Of a stretch of 64,000 nucleotides of DNA, positions 1 to 7,827 are shown piece after piece. A program made the position numbers and the translations under genes. Position 1 is the first letter of the stretch. Each line of letters starts with the position of its first letter. The DNA lies in the NCBI RefSeq assembly GCF_008642355.1, contig NZ_CP029193.1, forward strand, positions 1,760,001-1,824,000, written 5' to 3'. The notes below the pieces were generated by a model. That model was not told the origin of the DNA. It did no database searches and worked only from the letters and a program-made list of their open reading frames with translations. This DNA is from Streptomyces venezuelae (GTDB lineage Bacteria; Actinomycetota; Actinomycetes; Streptomycetales; Streptomycetaceae).

Positions 1-828
1 GAGGTTCGCCTCCGTCTTGGGTTCGATCGGCTTCTCCGGCTCACCCTGCGGCTTCTCGCCCTCCTCCTTCGGCGGCGTCACGCCCACCGGTGTCTCGCAG
101 CCCGCCCCGGCCAGCGTCACCGTTCCCGTCACCTCGGCGACGTTCAGCTTCAGCGGGTTCACGGAGACCGTGAGTTCCAGCGCCGACGCCGCCGCCGTGC
201 GTGATGTCGTGTGCGTCTTGGAGAGGGCGAGGGTGACCTCGCCGACCCCCGGCACCTTCACCTCCGTCGTGCCCTTCGCCGTCAGCGTGACCTTCTTGCC
301 GAGGACGGTCACCGCACCCAGCAGATTCGATTCGGCAACCGGTCGTTCGCCCTCCGTGCAGACCGCCTTGGACGTGACCTGCTCGACCTCGACGAGGGAG
401 AGGAGCGGAAGTCCGGGTACGTGCACCTTGGCGCGTGCGATGTTGCTGTAGCCCCGCGCCGTGCCGCCCCGCACCGTCGCCTTCGCCGTGGCGACGTCCG
501 CGCGCAGCACGCTGAAGGGGCGGCCGCCGTCGACGCCGTCGAGGCGGGCGGTCAGCGCGGTCTTCTCCGCGCTCGCGGGTGCCCGGACTTCGTTGAGGGC
601 GACCTTGAGCGGGACGTTCACGGTCTTGTTGAGCAGGGCGACGTTCAGCCCGGTGCGGAGCACGACGGCGTCGGCCCGCCCGCCCTTGTGGCTGTCGCCG
701 CCCGTGGCGTGCGCGGACCCCGCACCCGCGAGCGCCGCGGGACCGGCGGCGAGCGCGGTGGTGACGGCAACGGCGGAGAGACGACGGCCATGCGCGCGGA
801 GGGCGTTACAGAAGGTCTGGCTGTTCAC
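1..828 (-). CDS. SCO1860-family LAETG-anchored surface protein (3' part cut by window edge)
   Basis: The frame is open from a GTG at 828 to base 1 (276 codons), so the C terminus lies outside the window. A GAGG ribosome site sits about 10 nt before the GTG. Residues 1-43 form a signal peptide: a basic stretch (RAHGRR), a hydrophobic Ala-rich core, then small residues. The mature part has repeated beta-type segments with Val/Thr alternation and one Cys on each side of a long Val/Thr-rich stretch; the last visible part becomes Pro/Glu/Lys rich (EGEKPQGEPEKP), the usual spacer before a sortase signal. I recognise it as the Streptomyces SCO1860-type LAETG family from this overall form and from its position beside the ectoine locus. 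The sorting motif itself is not visible. The role is unknown beyond probable covalent attachment to peptidoglycan. Confidence 0.8.
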   Translation of the reverse strand, partial: MNSQTFCNALRAHGRRLSAVAVTTALAAGPAALAGAGSAHATGGDSHKGGRADAVVLRTGLNVALLNKTVNVPLKVALNEVRAPASAEKTALTARLDGVDGGRPFSVLRADVATAKATVRGGTARGYSNIARAKVHVPGLPLLSLVEVEQVTSKAVCTEGERPVAESNLLGAVTVLGKKVTLTAKGTTEVKVPGVGEVTLALSKTHTTSRTAAASALELTVSVNPLKLNVAEVTGTVTLAGAGCETPVGVTPPKEEGEKPQGEPEKPIEPKTEANL

Positions 829-1146
829 TGTGGTGGGACCTCACGAGAGAAAGGGGCCACCGGGTGCGCACGCCACATGGGGACATCGCGTGCGCGCCGA
901 TGGCGTCGTCCCGACATCGACGAGGGACGACGCCGGAATCTTTACGCACACAGAGTGAACGGTCAGCAACCTGACGTGAGTTCACTCCAACGGGATGATT
1001 CCGGCCTTCCATTCGAATCCTGCGGCACAGGCGTTCCCAGGGAGCACCTCAGCAACAGTCCGGACCGGGCCAAGGAGCGCCCCCGCCGCGTCGGCGGCCA
1101 CACCCAACGAGCCGCACCGCCCCCGCGTAACGCCCAGGTCAACCCC
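829..1146. promoter_or_regulatory. Upstream region of the surface-protein gene with two inverted repeats
   Basis: No gene seen here. It is the 5' region of the minus-strand surface-protein gene (start 828). It contains a perfect 11-bp inverted repeat (GGCGTCGTCCC at 902-912, complementary arm 924-934, 11-nt loop) and, further upstream, nested repeats: GAGTGAAC at 953-960 with GTTCACTC at 980-987, enclosing GTCAG-CAAC-CTGAC at 962-975. The proximal hairpin would lie in the leader RNA; the distal nested repeat looks like an operator. The regulator is unknown. Confidence 0.4.
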
Positions 1147-2244
1147 TCAGCCCACCACCCGGCCGTTGAGCACGACCCGCCGCGGAGCCGCCAGCACGCG
1201 CACGTCGTCGCGCGGGTCCGCCTCGTACACCACGAGGTCCGCCGGCGCGCCCTCCGTGAGCCCCGGGCGGCCGAGCCACTCCCGCGCACCCCACGTCGTC
1301 GCGGAGAGCGCGTCCAGCGCGGGGATGCCCGCGCGGGTCAGCTCGACGATCTCCGCCGCGACCAGGCCGTGCGGCAGCGAGCCGCCCGCGTCGGTGCCCG
1401 CGAAGACGGGAATGCCCGCGTCATAGGCGGCCCGCACCGTGTCGTATCGGCGTGCGTGCAGCCGGCGCATGTGGTCCGACCAGCGGGGGAACTTCTTCTC
1501 GCCACCGGCGGCGAGGTCCGGGAACGTGGCGATGTTGACGAGCGTCGGGACGATCGCGACGCCGCGCTCCGCGAAGAGCGGGATCGTGTCCTCCGTGAGG
1601 CCCGTCGCGTGCTCGATGCAGTCGATGCCCGCCTCGACCAGGTCGCGCAGCGAGTCCTCGGCGAAGCAGTGGGCGGTGACGCGGGCGCCGAGGCGGTGCG
1701 CCTCCGCGATCGCCGCGCGCACCGCGTCGCGGGGCCAGCAGGCCGTGAGGTCGCCCGCCTCACGGTCGATCCAGTCGCCGACGAGCTTGACCCAGCCGTC
1801 GCCGCGCCGGGCCTCCTGCGCGACGTACGCGACCAGTTCGTCGGGTTCGATCTCGTGGGCGTAGTTGCGGATGTAGCGGCGGGTGCGCGCGATGTGGCGG
1901 CCCGCGCGGATGATCTTCGGGAGGTCTTCGCGGTCGTCGATCCAGTGGGTGTCGGAGGGCGAGCCCGCGTCGCGCAGGAGGAGGGCGCCGATCTCGCGGT
2001 CGGTGAGGGCCTGCTTCTCCGCGGTGTCCGCGTCGACGGGGCCGTGCGCGTCGAGGCCGACGTGGCAGTGGGCGTCGACCAGGCCGGGCAGGGTCCAGCC
2101 CTCGACCGTACGGACGTCGTCGGCGGCGGTGCCGACGGGCCGGTCGTAGGTCACCCGCCCCCCGACCACCCACAACTCGTCCCGTACGTCGTCGGGTCCG
2201 ACGAGCACCCGCCCTTTCACGTGCAGCACCGCGTGATCGCTCAT
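1147..2244 (-). CDS. Amidohydrolase family protein (imidazolonepropionase/prolidase-like)
   Basis: 365 aa, ATG at 2244. Cytoplasmic metal-dependent hydrolase of the amidohydrolase superfamily. Residues 1-50 form the small beta domain; the TIM barrel opens with the metal motif D-A-H-C-H (His59, His61). Later barrel markers are K-L-V-G-D (candidate carboxylated Lys), T-A-H-C-F, I-E-H-A-T and the last-strand Asp in F-A-G-T-D-A-G-G. The C terminus returns to the beta sandwich (G-A-P-A-D-L-V-V-Y), as in complete family members, so the protein looks intact. The substrate cannot be read from sequence; the subfamily includes imidazolonepropionase- and Xaa-Pro-dipeptidase-like enzymes. It is divergent from the aminotransferase pseudogene across about 110 bp. 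Confidence 0.85.
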   Translation of the reverse strand: MSDHAVLHVKGRVLVGPDDVRDELWVVGGRVTYDRPVGTAADDVRTVEGWTLPGLVDAHCHVGLDAHGPVDADTAEKQALTDREIGALLLRDAGSPSDTHWIDDREDLPKIIRAGRHIARTRRYIRNYAHEIEPDELVAYVAQEARRGDGWVKLVGDWIDREAGDLTACWPRDAVRAAIAEAHRLGARVTAHCFAEDSLRDLVEAGIDCIEHATGLTEDTIPLFAERGVAIVPTLVNIATFPDLAAGGEKKFPRWSDHMRRLHARRYDTVRAAYDAGIPVFAGTDAGGSLPHGLVAAEIVELTRAGIPALDALSATTWGAREWLGRPGLTEGAPADLVVYEADPRDDVRVLAAPRRVVLNGRVVG

Positions 2245-2355
2245 GGCAGCAGCTTAGGAGGCACCCGGAACGCCCGGTACGGGGCCGGTCGGTGCGCCCG
2301 GGAGACGGCCGATCGGTACGCTCGGTACGGCATCCCGGACGAACTCGTGAGCGAA

Positions 2356-3476
2356 ATGAGCAGTGACGTGAGCAGTACTGTGACGCACCCCTTCCTGGAC
2401 CTGGCGCCGCTGAGCGCCCAGCAGTTCGCCGCCATCGAGGCACGGGTGGCCCGGTTGCTCGCCACCGAGCAGGACGTCGTGATCATGCAGGGCGAGGCGC
2501 TGCTGCCCCTGGAGGGATGCATCCGGGGCGCGGCGGGCCCGGACACGACCGCGCTGAACGTGATCACCGGTCCGTACGGCCGGACGTTCGGTGACTGGCT
2601 GCGCGACTGCGGGGCGACCGTCATCGATCTCGCCGTGCCGTTCCACACCGCGGTCACGGCCGAGCAGGTGCGTGAGGCGTTCGCCGAGCACCCGGAGATC
2701 GACTTCGTGTCGCTGGTGCACGCGGAGGCGGCGACCGGCAACACCAATCCCGTGGCGGAGATCGGCGCGGTCGTGCGGGAGCACGGCGCGCTGTTCATGC
2801 TGGACGCGGTCGCCTCGGTGGCCGCAGAGCCGCTGCTGCCGGACGCGTGGGGCGTGGACCTGTGCGTGATCGGCGCGCAGAAGGCGATGGGCGGTCCCGC
2901 GGGGGTCTCCGCGGTGTCCGTGAGCGAGCGGGCGTGGGAGCGCATCGCGGCGAACCCGCGGGCGCCGCGCCGTTCGTACCTCTCCCTCCTGGACTGGAAG
3001 GAGCGGTGGATCGACGGCGGCAGGAAGGCGCTGCTGCACGCGCCGGCGCAGCTGGAGATGCTGGCGCTGGAGGCGTGCGTGGAGCGCATCGAGGCGGAGG
3101 GTCTCGAGGCTCTGATGGCGCGGCACGCCGCGGCCGCCGCGGCGGTCCGGGCGGGGGCGATCGCGCTCGGCGGGGGTCTTGAGCCGTACGTGCACGACGC
3201 GGTGGACGCGGCGCCGGTCGCCACGACGCTGCGGACGCCGCCGGGTCCGCGCTGGTCGCCGGGGCGCTGGCCGCCGATCCCGCGCTTCCGCTGGTCGCCG
3301 GGGGCGGGGCGCTCGCCAAGGAGATGATCCGGGTCAACCACTACGGCCCCGAAGCGACCCGTGGCGTCGTCCACGCGTCGCTGGCCGCGCTGGGTGCCGC
3401 GCTGGGCGAGACGGGCGTCGTGGTGGACCTGGAGGGCGCCCGCCGCGCGGTGACGGACGTCTTCGAGACGGCCTGA
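2356..3476 (+). pseudogene. Frameshifted PLP-dependent aminotransferase, class V fold
   Basis: From ATG 2356 (GTG 2347 is an alternative) the frame encodes a fold-type I aminotransferase of the alanine-glyoxylate/serine-pyruvate type: V-I-M-Q-G-E-A-L-L-P near the N terminus, L-D-A-V-A-S for the cofactor Asp, and V-I-G-A-Q-K-A-M-G-G-P with the PLP lysine. Around 3240-3250 the coding frame changes. The original frame ends at 3327 in a Pro/Arg-rich nonsense tail, while the next frame continues with A-L-V-A-G-A-L-A-A-D-P, then M-I-R-V-N-H-Y-G-P and a normal C terminus to the stop at 3474-3476. One missing base near GGTCCGCG would explain it. It may be a real lesion or a sequencing error. If intact the protein would be about 373 aa, normal for the family. 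Confidence 0.7.
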
Positions 3477-3539
3477 ACCCGCCCTCGTTCCGCACGGAAC
3501 ACCTGCGGCCGTCCGCCGCGTCATGGCACCGTGCTTGTC

Positions 3540-4064
3540 GTGACCACACTTCCGGACGGCCGCATCATCCCGCCCCTGACCGCCGACGAGCCGACGACGC
3601 TCATGAGCTGGCTGGACCTGCACCGCGCCACTCTGGCGGTGAAGTGCGCCGGGCTCGTCGACGAGCAGACGCTGCGGACGCCCGTCGAGCCGTCCCCGCT
3701 CTCGCTGTTCGGCCTGGTGCAGCATCTCGCCGAGGTGGAGCGGAACTGGATCCAGCGGGTCTTCGCGCGGCGTGACGTGCCGCCGCTCTACGGGGACCGC
3801 AGCGGTTTCGCCCTGGACCGGTCCCGGACGTTCGCCGAGGTCTTCGCCGTGTGGGAGCGGGAGGTGGCGGTGAACCGGCGGATCTGCGCGGGGCGTTCGC
3901 CCGACGACACGGGGCGGCTCGGCGCCGAGGAGGCGGCCGTCATGGGCGGCGAGGACGTCGTGAGCCTGCGCTGGATCCTGGTGCATCTGATCGAGGAGTA
4001 CGCCCGGCACAACGGTCACGCCGATCTGCTCAGGGAGCGTATCGACGGGGTCACCGGATCGTGA
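3540..4064 (+). CDS. DinB-fold DUF664 protein
   Basis: About 174 aa from GTG 3540 (GTG 3531, three codons upstream, is possible; neither has a clear ribosome site). It belongs to the DinB/DUF664 four-helix family, which includes mycothiol- and bacillithiol-dependent transferases. Visible family marks are the opening L-P-D-G-R-I-I-P-P, L-x-L-H-R-A-T-L near the N terminus, the first metal-type His in L-V-Q-H-L-A-E-V-E-R (about residue 62) and a second His cluster in the C-terminal helix (L-V-H-L-I-E-E-Y-A-R-H-N-G-H). The end L-R-E-R-I-D-G-V is complete. The substrate is unknown. It sits alone between the aminotransferase pseudogene and the ectoine promoter region. Confidence 0.8.
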   Translation: MTTLPDGRIIPPLTADEPTTLMSWLDLHRATLAVKCAGLVDEQTLRTPVEPSPLSLFGLVQHLAEVERNWIQRVFARRDVPPLYGDRSGFALDRSRTFAEVFAVWEREVAVNRRICAGRSPDDTGRLGAEEAAVMGGEDVVSLRWILVHLIEEYARHNGHADLLRERIDGVTGS

Positions 4065-4414
4065 ATCCACGCCTCCGCTCCTTTGCGTCACTTTGAATTC
4101 CCGCGCACGTTCTCACGAATTATTTATAAACTGAGAAGCACAGCTTCCCGTATTCTTCTGCCCGCTTTCCCGGGGCCTAAACACTAAGATTTCGACAGCA
4201 TCAAACCCCCCAATTCGGACGCGTGCAAGACACGTCACATCCATGTGACGTACTCCACATCGCGTCCGTTTCGCGAAGTTTGTACGGGACAAAATACCCT
4301 AAAAGGCCAAGACCTCATGCGGGCGCGCACCCACGCCTGATAACACATGAGGCGCCCTTGTGTAACCCCTCCCCCCGATGCAATTCAAGAAATTGCTCGG
4401 TAAATTCACTCCGC
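4065..4414 (+). promoter_or_regulatory. ectABCD promoter/leader region with perfect 20-bp palindrome
   Basis: 350 bp without a gene and clearly more A+T rich than its surroundings (for example CGAATTATTTATAAAC near 4117). At 4232-4251 it carries a perfect inverted repeat, arms ACGTCACAT and ATGTGACGT around CC. Read as GTCAC-N6-GTGAC this has the spacing of a GlnR a-site/b-site pair; GlnR control of ectABCD is known from S. coelicolor, but the b-half here is GTGAC rather than the usual GAAAC. Further down, CCTCATG (4313-4319) and CATGAGG (4346-4352) form a second weaker repeat 60-70 bp before ectA. I could not assign -35/-10 boxes with confidence. Confidence 0.55.
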
Positions 4415-4966
4415 ATGACCGCTGCACAAGCCGATCTACCGACCGACCTGCAAGCGAAATTCCAAAAACTGCCGGAGGGGCTGCGACTCGACAGTCCCGA
4501 TGTCGCCGACGGCGCCGCGATCTGGCGGATCGCCCGCGACTCGAAGGTCCTCGACCTGAACTCGTCCTACAGCTATCTGCTGTGGTGCCGCGACTTCGCG
4601 GCCACGTCCGTCGTGGCCCGGGACGCCGACGGGGAGACGGTCGGGTTCATCACCGGCTACATCCGGCCCGAGCACCCCGACGTCCTGATGGTCTGGCAGG
4701 TGGCCGTCGACCACGGTCAGCGCGGCCGCGGCCTCGCCGGCGCCCTGCTCGAAGGACTGACCGCAAGGGTCGCCGCGGGCCGTGCGCTGACCAGGATCGA
4801 GACGACGATCGCGCCCTCGAACACCGCGTCCGAGCGGCTCTTCCTCTCCTTCGCGCGGCGACACGGCGCGTCGGTCGAGCGGAAGGTCCTGTTCGACGCG
4901 GGGCTCTTCCCCGACGACGGCCACGAGCCCGAGGTGCTGTACCGCATCGGTCCACTGGACCACTGA
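4415..4966 (+). CDS. ectA: L-2,4-diaminobutyrate acetyltransferase
   Basis: 183 aa from ATG 4415 (M-T-A-A-Q-A-D). Catalyses acetyl-CoA dependent N-gamma-acetylation of L-2,4-diaminobutyrate, the second step of ectoine synthesis. GNAT fold: F-I-T-G-Y-I-R-P and V-W-Q-V-A-V-D-H strands followed by the acetyl-CoA motif Q-R-G-R-G-L-A-G-A-L (about residues 107-116), then T-I-A-P-S-N-T-A-S-E-R-L-F, which is typical of EctA. The length fits the family. The frame is open further upstream to 4223, but the codons before 4415 give an unrelated low-complexity peptide, so I start at 4415 despite a weak ribosome site. First gene of ectABCD. The region just downstream, 4967-5088, holds the leader of ectB. 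Confidence 0.95.
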   Translation: MTAAQADLPTDLQAKFQKLPEGLRLDSPDVADGAAIWRIARDSKVLDLNSSYSYLLWCRDFAATSVVARDADGETVGFITGYIRPEHPDVLMVWQVAVDHGQRGRGLAGALLEGLTARVAAGRALTRIETTIAPSNTASERLFLSFARRHGASVERKVLFDAGLFPDDGHEPEVLYRIGPLDH

Positions 4967-5088
4967 TCCGCCCTCGCTCCCCCCAGGCGATGCCCGCGAG
5001 ACACGCACCACCAGCACGCTTCGCACCGTCAGCACCACCCGTAACTCCCCCCACCTCCCACGCCTTTCCATCTCCCAGGAGATCCGCT

Positions 5089-6360
5089 GTGACCATCACC
5101 CAGCCCGACCTGAGCGTCTTCGAGACCCTGGAGTCGGAGGTGCGCAGCTACTGCCGCGGTTGGCCTACGGTCTTCGACCGCGCGCAGGGCAGCCGCATGT
5201 ACGACGAGGACGGCCACGAGTACCTCGACTTCTTCGCCGGAGCCGGGTCGCTCAATTACGGCCACAACAACCCGGTCCTGAAACGCGCCCTCATCGACTA
5301 CATCGAGCGGGACGGCGTCACGCACGGCCTCGACATGTCGACGACCGCGAAGCGCGCCTTCCTGGAGACCTTCCAGAACGTCATCCTGCGCCCGCGCGAC
5401 CTGCCGTACAAGGTCATGTTCCCGGGCCCGACGGGCACCAACGCCGTGGAGTCGGCGCTGAAGCTGGCCCGCAAGGTCAAGGGCCGCGAGTCGATCGTGT
5501 CGTTCACGAACGCCTTCCACGGCATGTCGCTCGGCTCGCTCGCGGTGACCGGCAACGCCTTCAAGCGGGCGGGCGCCGGCATCCCGCTGGTGCACGGCAC
5601 GCCGATGCCGTTCGACAACTACCTCGACGGTCAGACCCCCGACTTCATCTGGTTCGAGCGGCTCCTGGAGGACCAGGGTTCCGGCCTCAACCAGCCCGCC
5701 GCCGTGATCGTCGAGACGGTGCAGGGCGAGGGCGGCATCAACGTCGCCCGCGCCGAGTGGCTGCGCAAGCTCGCCGACGTGTGCGAGCGCTGGGACATGC
5801 TCCTGATCGTCGACGACATCCAGATGGGCTGCGGCCGCACCGGTGCCTTCTTCTCCTTCGAGGAGGCGGGCATCACGCCGGACATCGTGACGGTGTCGAA
5901 GTCCATCAGCGGCTACGGCCTGCCCATGTCGCTCTGCATGTTCAAGCCGGAGCTGGACGTGTGGGAGCCGGGCGAGCACAACGGCACGTTCCGCGGCAAC
6001 AACCCCGCGTTCGTGACGGCCGCCGCGGCCCTGGAGACGTACTGGACCGACGGCCCGGCGATGGAGAAGCAGACCCGCGCCCGCGGCGAGCAGGTCGAGC
6101 AGGCGCTCGCCTCGATCGCCGACGAGAACCGCGCCGACATCAAGGAGTTCCGCGGTCGCGGCCTGGTCTGGGGCATGGAGTTCCTGGACAAGGACCGGGC
6201 GAGCGCCGTGGCGAAGCGGGCCTTCGAACTGGGCCTGCTCATCGAGACCTCCGGCCCCGAGGGTGAGGTCGTCAAGCTCCTTCCGGCGCTGACGATCACC
6301 CCCGACGAGCTGGACGAGGGGCTGCGCACGCTGGCCCGCGCGGTACGCGAGACCGCCTGA
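5089..6360 (+). CDS. ectB: Diaminobutyrate-2-oxoglutarate transaminase
   Basis: 423 aa from GTG 5089, with AGGAG six bases upstream. Transfers an amino group from glutamate to L-aspartate-4-semialdehyde, giving 2,4-diaminobutyrate, the committed step of ectoine synthesis. Fold-type I class III aminotransferase: F-P-G-P-T-G-T-N-A-V-E-S (phosphate binding), N-A-F-H-G-M-S, V-E-T-V-Q-G-E-G-G, I-V-D-D-I-Q-M-G-C-G-R-T-G, and the PLP lysine in V-T-V-S-K-S (Lys271). Length and motifs are those of a normal EctB. The open frame extends far upstream to 4378 through the ectA region, but that part is out-of-frame noise. It draws on the same aspartate semialdehyde pool as dapA. Confidence 0.97.
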   Translation: MTITQPDLSVFETLESEVRSYCRGWPTVFDRAQGSRMYDEDGHEYLDFFAGAGSLNYGHNNPVLKRALIDYIERDGVTHGLDMSTTAKRAFLETFQNVILRPRDLPYKVMFPGPTGTNAVESALKLARKVKGRESIVSFTNAFHGMSLGSLAVTGNAFKRAGAGIPLVHGTPMPFDNYLDGQTPDFIWFERLLEDQGSGLNQPAAVIVETVQGEGGINVARAEWLRKLADVCERWDMLLIVDDIQMGCGRTGAFFSFEEAGITPDIVTVSKSISGYGLPMSLCMFKPELDVWEPGEHNGTFRGNNPAFVTAAAALETYWTDGPAMEKQTRARGEQVEQALASIADENRADIKEFRGRGLVWGMEFLDKDRASAVAKRAFELGLLIETSGPEGEVVKLLPALTITPDELDEGLRTLARAVRETA

Positions 6361-6412
6361 CCGAGCGCCCTACCGAGCCCCGGCACCGTAAGAGAAAAGG
6401 AACCAACTCACC

Positions 6413-6817
6413 GTGATCGTCCGTTCGTTCAAGGACATTGAAGGCACCGACCGGCATGTGAAGGCCGCTTCGGGCACCTGGGAGAGCAAGCGCATCGTCC
6501 TCGCCAAGGAGCGCGTGGGCTTCTCCGTCCACGAGACCATCCTGTACGCGGGCACGGAGACGTCGATGTGGTACGCGAACCACATCGAGGCCGTCGTCTG
6601 CACCAAGGGTGAGGCGGAGCTGACCGACGACACGACCGGCGAGAAGTACACGATCACGCCGGGCACCATGTACCTGCTCGACGGGCACGAGAAGCACACG
6701 ATGCGGATCAAGGAGGACTTCCACTGCATCTGTGTCTTCAACCCGCCCGTCACGGGTCGTGAGGACCACGACGAGAACGGCGTGTACCCGCTGCTCACGG
6801 AGCCGGAAGCGGACTGA
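6413..6817 (+). CDS. ectC: L-ectoine synthase
   Basis: 134 aa, GTG start at 6413 behind an AAAAGGA site. Cyclises N-gamma-acetyl-diaminobutyrate to ectoine by water elimination. Cupin fold. By alignment from memory with the structurally studied enzymes, the metal ligands map to Glu59 (H-I-E-A), Tyr87 (T-M-Y-L-L-D) and His95 (H-E-K-H). The motifs W-Y-A-N-H-I-E-A and [10 protein letters not shown] are characteristic. Third gene of the operon, 52 bp after ectB. Confidence 0.97.
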   Translation: MIVRSFKDIEGTDRHVKAASGTWESKRIVLAKERVGFSVHETILYAGTETSMWYANHIEAVVCTKGEAELTDDTTGEKYTITPGTMYLLDGHEKHTMRIKEDFHCICVFNPPVTGREDHDENGVYPLLTEPEAD

Positions 6818-6868
6818 CACCACCTACATCCCGAACAGGGCCGTACGAGAGGAGAGGCAGGCAACACC

Positions 6869-7768
6869 ATGACCACCGCACCCGAACGCACCAGTGACCT
6901 GTACCCGACGCGAGGCACCGAAGAGGTGCTGATCGAGCGCAAGGACCCCGTCGTGTGGTCCGAGCCGGGTGCAGCGGGGCCGATCACGGCCGGGGATCTG
7001 GCCGGGTTCGAGCGGGACGGTTTCCTGGCGATCGACCAGTTGATCACCCCGGACGAAGTGAGCGTGTACCACTCCGAGCTGGAACGGCTCATCAACGATC
7101 CGGCGATGCGTCAGAACGAGCGCTCCATCGTCGAGCCGCGCTCCCAGGAGATCCGGTCGATCTTCGAGGTGCACAAGATCAGTGAGGTCTTCGCGAGGCT
7201 GGCGGCGGACCCGCGGGTCGTCGGCAGGGCGCGGCAGATCCTCGGCTCGGACGTGTACGTCCACCAGTCGCGGATCAACGTGAAGCCGGGCTTCGGCGCC
7301 TCCGGGTTCTACTGGCACTCGGACTTCGAGACCTGGCACGCGGAGGACGGCCTGCCCAACATGCGGACCGTCTCGGTGTCCATCGCGCTGACGAAGAACT
7401 ACGACACCAACGGTGGTCTCATGATCATGCCGGGGTCGCACAAGACGTTCCTCGGCTGTGCGGGCGCCACGCCGAAGGACAACTACAAGCGGTCCCTGCA
7501 GATGCAGGACGCGGGCATCCCGTCGGACGAGACGCTCACGCACCTCGCGTCCGACTACGGCATCCGCCTGTTCACGGGCGAGGCCGGTTCGGCGACGTGG
7601 TTCGACTGCAACGCCATGCACGGCTCGGGCGACAACATCACGCCCTACCCGCGCAGCAACGTCTTCATCGTGTTCAACAGCGTGGAGAACACGGCGGTGG
7701 AGCCGTTCGCGGCGCCGGTGCGCAGGCCCGAGTACATCGGGGCGCGGGACTTCACCCCCGTGAAGTGA
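6869..7768 (+). CDS. ectD: Ectoine hydroxylase (5-hydroxyectoine forming)
   Basis: 299 aa, ATG 6869 with GAGAGGAGAGG upstream. Non-heme Fe(II)/2-oxoglutarate dioxygenase that converts ectoine to 5-hydroxyectoine. The EctD signature F-Y-W-H-S-D-F-E-T-W-H-A-E-D-G is present (residues 147-161), giving iron ligands His150 and Asp152, with the third ligand His251 in N-A-M-H-G-S and the 2-oxoglutarate arginine Arg262 in P-Y-P-R-S. All catalytic residues are intact. It is the last gene of ectABCD, 51 bp after ectC, and is followed by a strong hairpin terminator. Confidence 0.97.
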   Translation: MTTAPERTSDLYPTRGTEEVLIERKDPVVWSEPGAAGPITAGDLAGFERDGFLAIDQLITPDEVSVYHSELERLINDPAMRQNERSIVEPRSQEIRSIFEVHKISEVFARLAADPRVVGRARQILGSDVYVHQSRINVKPGFGASGFYWHSDFETWHAEDGLPNMRTVSVSIALTKNYDTNGGLMIMPGSHKTFLGCAGATPKDNYKRSLQMQDAGIPSDETLTHLASDYGIRLFTGEAGSATWFDCNAMHGSGDNITPYPRSNVFIVFNSVENTAVEPFAAPVRRPEYIGARDFTPVK

Positions 7769-7787
7769 CGCAATAGGTGGCCAGTCC

Positions 7788-7817
7788 GGCCCGGTTCCCC
7801 ATGCGGGGAGCCGGGCC
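7788..7817. terminator. Bidirectional terminator between ectD and the ene-reductase gene
   Basis: Stem of 13 pairs (7788-7800 with 7805-7817, one G-U pair) around the tetraloop ATGC, lying 19 bp after the ectD stop and 10 bp after the stop of the convergent oxidoreductase gene. Confidence 0.8.
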
Positions 7818-7827
7818 GTTCGCCGTG

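Noticed and set aside
806..1012. 68-residue minus-strand open frame
   Set aside because: No ribosome site, overlaps the surface-protein start and lies within its palindromic upstream region.
211..2300. Very long plus-strand open frame covering the first two genes
   Set aside because: It is a high-G+C antisense shadow; the minus strand carries the surface protein and amidohydrolase with clear motifs. Only the part after about 2347 is coding on the plus strand.
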